Notes under the pieces: model-generated
Told to the model about the DNA's origin: nothing
Databases searched by the model: none
What the model saw: only the letters and a program-made list of their open reading frames with translations
Shown here: positions 1 through 11,032 of the stretch, in pieces
How positions within the stretch are numbered: position 1 is the stretch's first letter
Layout: every line of letters starts with the position of its first letter
From: Setaria digitata
Taxonomy: Eukaryota; Nematoda; Chromadorea; Rhabditida; Setariidae
Direction: 5' to 3'
DNA: 44,223 bases
NCBI GenBank assembly: GCA_003640385.1
Contig: RCAB01000500.1
Coordinates: 1-44,223, forward strand
Program-made: the position numbers and the translations under genes

Positions 1-531
1 AAAAAAAAAAAAAAGAGCGTGAATATAAATATCAATCTAGTTAAAAAAAAAGTGGGACTAGTAATGATGTGATTAAGATTTTAACCATCAACTACCAATA
101 TTTCTGAAAAAATATGATTCAGTAAACAAGCAACATCATACCGGATGTATAAATAATAGGAGTATAACAAAATGAGTCAAAAACAAGCTGAACCAATCCT
201 GGGCAATATAATGGTCTTGGATATGACTGAAAAAGTACTAAAATAAACCAAAATATAGCAATTTTAATCACCTAATTTTTTAAATAGTTAATTTCGCACA
301 TCATTATGGTTACATTCAATTACCTCATAATGTTCTGAACATGGAAATAGTTGGCGAAATTTCATTCGCGCAGCATCCGAACAGCACGAACCCTGCAATA
401 TCATCAACTTAAAAAAAAAAAAAAAGATTCTGGGAAATTTTTTAAATATATATATAGCGATGCAGAGTCGCTAGAAAAGAATCCTTTGCCATCATTTCTT
501 TATTATTAAATCAAAATAAATGAATGTTATT
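1..531. other. Intergenic sequence 3' of TAF1B
   Basis: AT-rich sequence with A-runs near 1-14 and 411-425. No open frame with coding character was seen on either strand. The part next to 532 is the likely 3' untranslated region of the minus-strand TAF1B gene. Confidence 0.6.
499..504 (-). terminator. Poly(A) signal of TAF1B
   Basis: AATAAA on the minus strand, about 30 nt past the TAF1B stop codon. It is the canonical hexamer at the usual distance for a compact nematode 3' UTR. Confidence 0.5.
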
Positions 532-3500
532 TTATACCTCGCTTTTCAGCACTTTTCTATTTTGTAGGGGTACTGCTGCTTCATATTCCATTCGATAATT
601 TTCGAATGATTTAAAGAAAACTTCCGAGTTATATCTGTAAAAACAACTATTTAAATAATAGGTTTAAATAATGCCCAAACGCATATTCCTAAAAACTACG
701 ATTATCACTCACCGATCAATTCTTTTGAAATCATCCGCAGCACTGTTTTCTAACGCTTCGTACCATTCGAGATTGTGAATTGCTTGATGACGAAGAGGTG
801 CTAAAAACAGTTCAGTGCAAGCGTATACTATGAAGTACTCAGATGGAACTGCTCGGTAAATTTGTCTGTCGTGATATAGCTAGTGAAATAAATAGAGACA
901 GACTTGTGTTCATGTATAAAGATTACAGAAATAATTGACTTAGCAGAGCTTCTTTTTCTAAGCTTCGTAAAGAACTCAAATCGAAATCATCTTCGAAAGT
1001 AGTGAACAATGGGTAATCACACTCCTCCATAATAAAATTACTGGGCACACATCCCTGAAACATTTTACAAAAAGCTTTTATAATAATAGCTGAAGAAAAC
1101 AACGGCCTACCTCTACCATATAATGAAAAATCTCACCTTGAAATACAAATTCCGACCGCCTAATAACCGACTACCACGGATTTGCGATACTTGTTCTCCT
1201 CGGTAATTTTCACGAAAAGTTACCATCCGATAATTTTCAATCACAGAATCATAACTGGGAAAAGCAGTTGTTCTGAAAGCGCTAAATGCCTTCAGATCAC
1301 GTTAGAAATGAATCTGTCTAATTTCTGATCGTTTTATATGCTTTTTATCTTTTTTTTCTTTGAAATCCTATTTCAACTTCTTATTTCTGGTGTTGGAATG
1401 TCAACTGAAACACGACAGAAGATAGCAACTATCTATGGTTTCGGATGAATAAGTTAAACAGAACAGCTATCAGCTGACAGGTATTATGATATCTTTTAAA
1501 ATGAGTATACAAAAATAACCATAAAACTGCGTGGTGTGTCCCAAAAGATAGAAGTATTTTTTACTATGACAGATATTTTAAACAATGATACTTAAAGATA
1601 CTTACTACAACACATTTATTAATATTATATCATTAAATTAGAAAGCTTATCTCTTCATTTGTATATGCATGATCATATTAGNTATATCAGCTTATCTCTT
1701 CATTTGTACATGCATGATCATATTAGTCGAATAAAGTAAAAATAATACCGATTTCCTAAAACANCATTAAATTAGAAAGCTTATCTCTTCATTTGTATAT
1801 GCATGATCATATTAGTCGAATAAAGTAAAAATAATACCGATTTCCTAAAACATCCTTTAAACATCTACCACGCCATACATTCATCCGCATCTTCAATTGG
1901 TGTAGCCAAACGCCAAAGTCGAAATGTTTGTCATTTCCACTCGACGCAATGCACTGCAAAAATAATTCGTCAGATGAGAAAATTCGTTTACATTCAAGCC
2001 TGTTCTTCGTAAAATAAAATACCTTTGTTTTCATATTAAATTCAGTACTGTCATCGAGGCCAAACACCAGCTTTAGTGCAAAAAGTATTATTGCAACTGC
2101 TTTCACTTCGACAGATGGTATTATGGAATATCTTCAACAGAACAATAAATTAATTAAATATAAAATGCACAAATGACTATTATACTATGTAATAAAAAAT
2201 TTTTTTGCAAAGGACTTTGATGGAATTTAATATCAAAAAGGACCGCTGAAATTTCATGAATCTTTTTCTCAGGGGAAAAATTGTTATGTAGATTAAAAAG
2301 GAAGCAATGAAATACGCCGAAGCGGCTTTTCCAGTAAACCTTTTTTGCATAATTAGTTTTCATAACTCACATTACTGTTGTGAAGCAAGTATTGAAAACC
2401 GGCATTATGCAGCTTAGAAAAAAAAATACACAGCAACCAGAGAATAAATTAATCACGAAAATTAATTTTGGCTCTTTGGTTTAAAATCCTTAACTTGCTT
2501 ACGGTCGACAAGATCTTTCCTCTGTTTGATAAGTGTTCTGTTCAAGCGCAAAACCGATATTATCACAACAAGTGCTGTTTGCTTTTTCCAGTAATGCTTT
2601 GGAATCAATGATGTTAAATCGACGAGTAAAGAGTGCATCGAAAATAACATTTGGTGAGGAAACAACGAAAACAGTCTGCAGATGCTGCATAAAATCAGTT
2701 GGCAAATTAAGGTTGTAGCTAAGACGAACCAAGACCTGCAACAAAGGCGATAAATTTTCTTTTTTTTTTTTTTTTTTTAAACTATGTCTCATGTGAAAAA
2801 TTCGCGTTTTCATGGTAGGCTTTTAAGAAGATCGCGCTGTATTTCAATAAACAATGAAAACATGCAGAAGTGCGTAAAAACTTAAGGATGATGAAAATTA
2901 CAGGATTCTACGAGTAGCTTACACCAAAACAACGCTAAGATGAATGGACTAGACTGCTTCTGAAAAAAAAATGTGATCTACAAAAGTGTACAGACTTACT
3001 CGCTCAAAAAAACATGGTACTGGCTGTGGAGGAATACCAGTTATTTGAGCAACTACCACAGTTGTTCGCATATACTCATGCAGCGGCATCGTCTAAAAAT
3101 GATTAATACATATGCATGTATACGGTTCATGAAGAAAAGATCATAGTATTCCTGGGCATTTATTTTTTCTTTTTAACAATGAAAAGATCATAGTATTCCT
3201 AGGCTTTCTATTTTTAGCATAATTTTAGCAATGTTCTTCTGAGTCGTAATATCAGCTGAAGAAACTTGAAAATCAGTGATTTGTAACTGCTTTCATTCAC
3301 TAGAAACTTTTCAAGTGTTGCTGTAGATTTGTTTAAATATCTACTTTAGTATTGCTACATGGCATTTTCAAGTATTTACATCAGATTTTTATTAATTGAA
3401 AAGTCAACAGGGGAAGCTTTAAATACTATTCAATATTGAATTAGGCCAATATTTGATGTAAAAAGTTGCACGAGAAAGTTTCTGCAGAAAAAAACTTGCG

Positions 3501-6207
3501 GTAATATAATATGAAAATAGTTCAGTCTCCTCAAATTTAAATTACTGATCATACCGGTGTCTTTGGACAAAAAGAAAGTCCTTTCAAGTCAAAGATGTCG
3601 TTTCCTTTTCCGGCAACAATTAACGCCGCACGCTGAAACAACGACATTGGAAATCGTCCTTCACGAAACCACCTGAAAAATATGGTTTTTCTACTGCAAC
3701 TGGAAATATTGGAAAATAATTTCACCTCATAACAAATATTTCATGAATTTCTTAAATATCAGAGACAATACAGAATTATGAATGACACCTTGTAATATCA
3801 GATAATAACACCCAACTTGCACCGGAAAGTAAACATCCAAAATAAAGGATAACCATAATAATTTCAACAGACATTGGAATACGTAGAAGCTGAAAAAATA
3901 AAATGGTTTGAAGAGATTATGCAACCAATTTTGTTATGATGAACATAATCAGTTATGAATGGAATTAAATAATAACGGCATTCAATTGGCCTGCAAACCT
4001 CATCATTTAAATCTCAAATTTCAGGAACAAAAAATATATATATACATATATCTCATCCTCGAATTTGTCACGTCACTAATGATTCACTTCTAAGGCATTT
4101 TCCATCATTTTTTTATTTCTGAATTCACGAATGGAAGTTAAAAGTAGGACAAATGCTACTTTATTATATTATATTTCTATATTTAAAATGTTTAGAAAAA
4201 TTGAGATTTTTTTCGAAACCGCAGGGAAACTTACTGTAGAGAATGCTTCCTTTGATATTTTCGTCCGCTGTTCTATCACATCTTGTAAATCATCCTTAAA
4301 ACGGAATGAGCCATTTTTTCACTTTCAACACATAGCTTTTTAAAGCTTTCAGTTTAAACGGCTCAAATGAAAGACTATTTTACATCTAGTAATCCTGAAA
4401 TTAACAATATAAAGATATATCTAACCGTATCAACGTCAACAACTTGAACATCTAGGTTTGATTTAATTTCTGCACTTGATAATAATGATATCAAATTTTC
4501 GCCACTCCTTAACTGTGCCTCTTTTTGCATTTTAGCCTTCATTACCTTTGCTTTTTTTTGCGCTTCACTGCAATAAAGTGCTTTAATTACAATTATATTG
4601 AAATTTTCACTCAATCATGCTGATATAAATTTAACACCAGATCCAAAAAATGTTATTTTTCATCTTCTAATTCAAAAGCAACACTTCTCGACAAGAACAA
4701 ATTATTCAAGAAATACTTTTCCATACAAATGTACAGAAACATTTTCACATTAGAAAATCATATTTTGAGCTATTTCATCAGGAAGTAATTCGAAATTTTA
4801 AGCACAGAATATTTGCATATTTGCTATATTAAATGAAGTAAAGACTTCGAAATATGGTTGATAATTTAGCTTTTCTTTATATCGAAATCGTATTGGGACT
4901 GAAACAAAAGGAGATATGTTTTTGTTCCTTATATAATATTCAAATTATGCTAATACTTACTATTCTTCATTTTTTACTAATGGACAAAACGGGTCTTCTT
5001 CATCCAGCTCTTCATCACAGAATGCTACATGAAAATGTTGCAAGTAATGTTGCAATATATTGAGCACGTGTTCCTAAAATAAAAGAAATTACAGTGATAT
5101 GATAAACGATCGCTAATAATTCAGTTTACACAAATTTTCCACAAATGTAGATAAATTATTCATGTCATTAAGCGGCAGTGAGTTTAAAATTGCGGAATAA
5201 AAATTGCTGATGCAATGTTGGATACCAAATGACTCTTGTAACAGAATTAATGAATTTACAAATCCATTTTTTGCTTTCCATTTAAAACCTAAAATAACAG
5301 ATTATTCAAAATAAATCTTTTGATTTTTCAACTTAGTCCTGTGATGATGGGATAAAAGAAAATAATAAAACTTCAAAAGTAAGGTAATAAACCTTGACAC
5401 ATTCTGGTATACCGAAATCACGTATTAAGGAAGCTGAAAAGCGTGAAAGTAACTTTGTAAAAGTTGCTAGACGTAAACCACCATGTCCAAGGTAAGCCGG
5501 GAAATCTTGCCTTAGAGCTGGTAAACGCTTTTCTTCATCAGATGTTATTTCCTAAAATATCGAGTCGAAAAATCCTTGGTTAAATTAAAATTTTTGAACA
5601 TATTTCATACAATAATATCTGGATCACTGTCATAGGAAAATTTCAGAACAAAATTAATCTTATTACGAATGGAGATAAGTAATTAACTAAAACAGTGAAA
5701 TGAACCTCAGAAGCTTTATTTTCTCTTTCACCTTTGACTGCTGGACTCTTCTTTCTTCGAATTCTAGTAAATCTTGACACTACAAGCCCACTTTCATCAT
5801 CATGATCGAATTCACGAAGAATCTGCATAAATGTAAGAAAGCAGATATCATACTGGTAAATTTCCCAGCTCATTATATCATTTTCCTGTGCAGCAATATT
5901 ATGATGATTCCAGAAAAATTAATATCGAAAGTGAAAATCCTAAGATAAATTCCAAGAAGTTAACCTGATAAATCGATATACAGAAAAGGTTGAATACTAA
6001 CCCCTTCATATACTAAAAATGAATTTCTTTCTATCTAGATCCTCACTCTTACTCTACTCATACTAATACTAATGTATTTCCGTACAATAGAAAAACAGAT
6101 CCAAATATTTTAGTCACCTGTGACTGTGTCCCACATACAGTACAATAGAAAAAACCATCTACAGGCGTAAAATCTGTCGAGCCACATCCGCGACAATATT
6201 GTGACAT
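532..6207 (-). CDS. TAF1B: TAF1B/Rrn7-like RNA polymerase I initiation factor
   Basis: Multi-exon gene for the TAF1B/Rrn7 subunit of the Pol I promoter factor (SL1/core factor), a TFIIB-like protein that recruits Pol I to rDNA in the nucleolus. Exon 1 (6118-6207) encodes a zinc ribbon, C5-x2-C8-x13-C22-x2-C25 (start MSQYCRGCGSTDF, then YCTVCG). Further exons on the minus strand: 5706-5822, 5393-5551, 5130-5288, 4961-5073, 4426-4567, 4235-4294, 3789-3889, 3555-3672, 3000-3092, 2503-2735, about 2369-2416, 1838-2131, 1137-1272, about 930-1054, 713 to about 879, and 532-634 with stop TAA. Family-like blocks are LLSDITRWFREGRFP across exons 8/9 and ALKLVFGLDD in the 1838-2131 exon. Most phases join cleanly. 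The junctions 5393/5288, 5130/5073 and 930/879 do not resolve with canonical sites, so those borders are approximate. The product is about 740-750 aa, longer than human TAF1B (588 aa). The ATG is preceded by AG with a poor acceptor, so a short 5' exon at 6384-6419 is possible. Identity is strong; the exact model is moderate. Confidence 0.85.
1631..1852. repeat. Near-identical repeated segment around two N bases
   Basis: Bases 1631-1681 recur at 1765-1815. Bases 1689-1763 recur at 1778-1852, with a TGTACATG/TGTATATG difference. Single Ns at 1682 and 1764 mark the joins. The pattern fits contig ends or allelic copies placed side by side rather than a biological array. It lies in a TAF1B intron and duplicates the splice-donor region of the 1838-2131 exon. 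Confidence 0.85.
3134..3204. repeat. Two 24-bp direct repeats in a TAF1B intron
   Basis: GAAAAGATCATAGTATTCCT plus four bases occurs at 3134-3157 and again at 3181-3204, with one mismatch and a 47-bp period. It is a local intronic tandem duplication with no coding meaning. Confidence 0.8.
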
Positions 6208-7233
6208 CTGGTTACCCTTTTTTTTTTTCGTTCACAGAGTCAGACTATCCTCCTTTACACAAAGATCTTATACAGAAATGGCTAAAATTTCGACCAAGTA
6301 TTTTGAATGAGCATAATGAATTCTGAATTAAGAAGTGATTAATTATAATTTAGCCATAAAAATTCATTCAATTACTCATATACCTTTTCCGGATAACCGA
6401 ACAGATCAAGCAATTTCATATGCCTGGCAATGACAAACAATATAATTTTGTATCATTTTATCAACTGACAACAATGGAAATGAAAATATTTGTAATTGAC
6501 TGTCAGATGCACAGAAAAACACCAGCAAAGTATTTGCTTGAATTAGTAATTACGGAAACAATAAAACCTTAATGATAATCAATAATTTCGGCATGGCAAA
6601 ACTCGAAATTCTATCTACGATGCTTTTAAAATCAAGGCTTTCTGAGTAATTTCAACTTATTTGGAAATAATTTTCTTTTATATAATACTAAACTGACTGC
6701 TTCAAACTTGAAATTACTATACAACATAAATCCTAGAAATCAAAAGCACATTATTTTCAAACGATTAATCTCGCAACAAATTAAAGAAGCGGTAGTTTGT
6801 TAGCTGCTTTTAATTACCTTGTGCAAAGGTATAAACATAAATTATTTTCCTAAAAAATTTCAACAAATCCTAATCTAGATTTAAGACTGGTTGGAAAGAA
6901 AGCAGAAAATTAATAAACACTGCGGCAAACTTACAAAAAAAATAAATAAATTTTTACAATAAGAAAGAATTAAATAGACAGCAACTAAATTTCACATAAT
7001 TAAAAACTAGTATAATTCTTCTTTTCTACGTTAGGAGGTGGGGAAGTGGGGAAATACTACAGCTTTTTTCACTTTTATTCGTAACGAATCGTCAGTAAGA
7101 TGATTATAAGTGAAAGAATCGAAATAAATTATAAGTAAAATATAACATCTTTCAGTTTAATCTAATTCATGATTATGATAACGCCAATGCACTGAATTCG
7201 TTGCATAAGCATTTGATAGACTCATAAATCTAT
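6208..7233. other. Spacer between SGF29 and TAF1B
   Basis: About 1 kb, AT-rich. The only coding-like item is a minus-strand stretch at 6384-6419 (see next entry). The rest shows A/T runs and no open frame of note. If SGF29 and TAF1B are co-transcribed this would be the intercistronic region; nothing in the sequence proves it. Confidence 0.5.
6384..6419 (-). CDS. Possible 5' exon of TAF1B
   Basis: Reads MKLLDLFGYPEK from an ATG at 6419 to a GTATAT donor, in phase 0. It would join in frame to the ATG exon at 6207 through the AG that directly precedes that ATG. A CCAG acceptor-like site lies just upstream of this ATG. The composition looks coding, but 12 codons could be chance. Confidence 0.35.
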
Positions 7234-9265
7234 TCATTTTTTTGCAGCACGACGTCTGTATATTTTTGGCACTTTATGAGTGAGAACATAGCGCTGAGGA
7301 ACTGGTAATGGCGGTGAATAACCTTGAGGGAAAGCTGAATCCTCGAATGCCACCAAATAATCATCCACCGCTGTAACTGGCAACTGATCGATTACACCCT
7401 GAACAAAAAAAAAAATATTAAGATATGCAGAACAACAAGTCATCCTTCAGTACCATTTGTTTCTGGTTTAATTATATACATTTTAGAACATCTTGTTACA
7501 AAAAAAAAAAAAATCTAGCACGTGAGTCCCATTCGTGTAGTACGTTCGATGCATAACATAACAGCAGAAAACTTTCTTAAATGAGTTTTACCATTAATAC
7601 AATTACCTTATAAAAGCACGTTGTTTGAGGATAAAGTGCAAGTACGATAGCACCAACAGGAAAAAGCGCATGACTGTCACGTAATGGATCTGCTCGCCAG
7701 CGCGGTAATGGAATCATACGACTTCTTCGAGCTATATATTTGGCTTTTTGTTCATCATCAATATCTTTAACTTCATATTTAGAGGCTGCAAAGACACTAG
7801 TCACTTCAGCAAGCATCCAAATTCCATCAATGAATGCAGCTACTTCCATACCAACCTAAAATTTTCCAACTTATGTCAGGGAAAATAGTTTAATTTGTAA
7901 CCTTTTTAAAAAAAAAAGAGGAAAACCAAATCATTTCTAAAAAAAAAGGAAAAACGGATTAAATTTTTATGTATAAAAGGGAACCTTCAAAGACATCGAC
8001 ACAGGTGCTGGAATAGCACCAACTAATGCCGGTGGATGAGTATCTGGAGGTCCGATCCAAAGCGGGGCAGTGCGTGCATTCTGCGACAGCATTTGCATTA
8101 GCTCACCACGACCTACCAGACTACTGCGCTGTAATTCATACCTCTTCTTTCGTAACTTTTCGATATCTTCCAGCAATTTCCTGACACAAGTGGCTTCCAC
8201 CTCACACGCTTCTTTAGCTAAACGAATTATATTTCAGCAATATTTTACCATAAACTTGTTATAAAATGATCACCACATGAAGCATTTTAACATTACAATC
8301 GACGTGAATTCCAAAAGCACATCCAGGAAAATGAAGTAACAACTCATTTGTGATTCCTCTTTAATCCTTTATGACTTTTTATTTCTTTTAACAGTTCTGC
8401 AATATATCCTTCATACTTCATTCAGTGAGGAATTAAAACTTTAACTTAATCCTCCAGTAACTGGAATTCAAAAAATATTCCGCGAAATTGCTAATAAATA
8501 GCATGCTTTTACCATCAATTCGATAATTAAAATTACTTCGAAAAAAAAAGATAGTAATGATGAATTTTTTTTCGTTGAATTTTGTTAAAAATTTTCAAAA
8601 CTCACTATTCTGGAATCCTTTTAATGAAATAACAAACAGAACCCATTAAAGCAAACCATTTTCATATAAATTTAATACTCGTGCTCGAAGAGGACCATTC
8701 AACTTGCAACCAATACTGAGCTTATTCTTATCAATTAGCCCTTGCAGGGCAGATAACGATTCATTAACTTTTTTCTTCAAAGGAATTACTCCTTTCATCT
8801 GTAAAATATCATGAAATTTCTGGAAAGAAACAAAACAAAAATTCCTATAATCATTTAAAAACTGATATATTTAAAAATTTAGGTTATAAGAAATCTAGAA
8901 CTTTTTTCACTGGAGTTATTAATCATAACATCAGTGGATTAATAAAAAATATTTTGCTTAGACGTATAGCATAAGCAGTCTTCGATAAGGAATGAGGTTT
9001 TCTGTGAGTTATGAATATTTCTTCAACTCGGCTAGTTAGAAAGCATCTAGTACTGTTCTCGATTTACTTCCAAATTTAAAGAAAAATGATTTTATTATTA
9101 TTCAGTTGTTATCACCCAACTAAGACGTTCACTTGAAATTTTGAGAAGGCATTAGCACGCAAATAATTTCCGAGATACCTTTTTATGAATATCTTGCAAC
9201 GCGACTTGTAACTTCTGTTCATCTTTATCTAGTTCGCTGTTACGACGTCGTTTACTTCGACGCAT
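7234..9265 (-). CDS. SGF29: SGF29, SAGA complex tandem-Tudor reader
   Basis: Five exons: 9179-9265, 8657-8798, 7985-8217, 7607-7855 and 7234-7398 (stop TGA). All phases fit (0, 1, 0, 0), giving 291 aa against 293 aa in human SGF29. SGF29 is a nuclear subunit of SAGA-type acetyltransferase complexes and binds H3K4me2/3 through a C-terminal double Tudor domain. Here that domain spans about residues 150-285. It contains VAAFIDGIWMLAEV, the YPQTTCFY motif (Y229, Y236) and F255 in FED; these match the aromatic-cage positions known for human SGF29 (Y238, Y245, F264). The acidic residues after the first Tudor strand (KDIDDEQK) are also present. The N-terminal 140 residues are charged and helical, as in the family, with PLWIG before the linker. 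The ATG lies 6 nt after the MZT1 stop on the same strand. A TTTCAG about 30 nt upstream is the only convincing acceptor for trans-splicing. The C-terminal tail KIYRRRAAKK is basic. Confidence 0.93.
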
Positions 9266-9271
9266 CTTGCT

Positions 9272-9764
9272 TTAAGTACTTTCCTTTTTTAGCCTCTGAA
9301 AGTTGAATGAAATTTCAAAGTAATGAAATGAATAGAAGTCCTCTCTCCAAAATATTTTAAAAATGTTTACTTGCATTGACAAAATTTCTATAAGACAACG
9401 AAAAAAGCAAACTTTTCCCGAATAGCGATTAATAGCGTCAACAAGACTTCGATGTGAAACACCTTTCTGCAGCAAACCCACGCAAATCGACAACTGGGAA
9501 GATGTTAGTGGAACATGAAGTAGAAGGGCTAAACTCTCGATCACTGAAAATTGCTAACCCACTTTTTTTTCGGAAAGCATATTTTTTTTAAATTCTCATT
9601 TTCTTAGAATAGATCTCATCAATAGATACAAGCGAAAAAGAAAACCATAAACATTTCTGAAAATCAATTGAATTTTGAAAAACTATGGATATGAACAACC
9701 TACATTCAACAGTTTCCTCGGACAATTCAATATTCTCCTTCAGACCGGACTGCTGGAAACTCAT
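9272..9764 (-). CDS. MZT1: MZT1 (MOZART1), gamma-tubulin complex microprotein
   Basis: Three exons: 9704-9764, 9413-9543 and 9272-9295, with phases 1 and 0, predicting about 71 aa (human MZT1 is 82 aa). MZT1 binds N-terminal helices of gamma-tubulin complex proteins and helps recruit the ring complex to centrosomes. The core reads LLLHVPLTSSQLSICVGLLQ and then KGVSHRSLVDAI. This follows the family pattern of a short helix, L-x-x-LSICV-x-L-x-x-G-hydrophobic and an AVIKEL-like helix. The tail is RLKKEST. The ATG is preceded by a TTTTTTTTCAAG acceptor 11 nt upstream, suited to spliced-leader addition. Intron 2 (9296-9412, 117 nt) is free of stops and a multiple of three, so retention would add 39 residues in frame; an alternative donor CAA|GTAAAC inside it would give an intermediate form. 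The call rests on motif pattern and size. Confidence 0.75.
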
Positions 9765-11032
9765 GAAAACCAAGTCTTGAAAAAAAAAAACCGTTCTGTT
9801 TAAGTTAAAAAGAAAATGCTTAATGTTGTATATTGATGAGATTTCTCCGAAGCTCATGCCAATTCATTATTATCTCAAATGATGGAACAAAATCTCTCTT
9901 TCCCCATCCAGATCAGAAATTTTCTTGAATAAAAAATCTACCTGTTTTGAATAGCTTATTAGTGACTGATGATTTCATAATTTATGCAAATCATTTTATG
10001 GAATAAACGTTCAACCTATTTACATCACTATTTTCTTTTTATTTCAAAACTTGAGTAATTTCAATATCTGTAACATACTACTAAATTGATACTATATTAC
10101 GGAATAAATATGCCGCATAAAAGTAAAAATAATTACCGATCAGCAGTACAACGGAAACAAAAGAATGAAAAATTACACATATTTATACAAAATGCGCTCA
10201 CAACTAGAAATTTGAATTATCTGAGACTAACGCTGGTGTAACAAGCCAGCAAAAACAAATACAAAAAAAATAAAAATAAAGAATTGTAATGTACATGGTA
10301 GTAGTAAACTTCCAGCTTTGTACAAATTTATTACACTGTATAATGAGACTTTGCATGTTTATAATAGAGCTAAATACAACTAAGTTTTTTAAACTCTCTT
10401 CTTTTTCCTTATCTTTTATCCAGTAGAAGTAAAAGTACCATAGAAACAGGACATCAGCATGTTGTAAAAACTGCATCAAATAAACATTTCCAAAAGAATA
10501 AAATACGACTTCTAAGAACTTCTTCCTTTTTTTTGGCGGAAATCCAAAAATTTTAAGCTAGATATACAAATCCGATAACGAAAGATTCCAGTCATTGAAA
10601 ATCATTTTTTTTTTTTTCTCCCATTCAAGAGTCAAAATTCTGAAACAAGTCATGTTCGTATCAGAAAAACTAGCTCCATCTGATTAAAATGCAGTGATTA
10701 AGGGATATCAGACGTATAAATGGATATGCATAAGTTTTATCTTCAATAAATAAATCAAACATACACAGGTTGCTAGCTGTATTTTAATGATAAAATAAAA
10801 CCACTGAAAATCAACTAAAAATATTTACAAATCAGTCAATGCAAAATTACAAACAATAATTAATTGTACTTTCAGGACTTCTACATAAACAGAAATTGAA
10901 TCTACGAAATGGTTGACTACTGATGATATACTACATCATATTTCGCGTACTTATGTCAATCAAGAAAAGTTAGACAAAAATGACCCTAATTGTATTATAG
11001 TTCATTCATCGTTCAAAACTGACATGCACCAT
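9765..11032. other. Spacer between TSEN54 and MZT1
   Basis: About 1.27 kb of AT-rich sequence holding the TSEN54 3' UTR and the MZT1 upstream region. A 91-codon open frame on the minus strand (10204-10479) is low-complexity and F/Y/I-rich, without family features. I see nothing else. Confidence 0.5.

Noticed and set aside
10204..10479. 91-codon minus-strand frame between TSEN54 and MZT1
   Set aside because: F/Y/I-rich, no family features, and not linked to neighbouring exons by phase.
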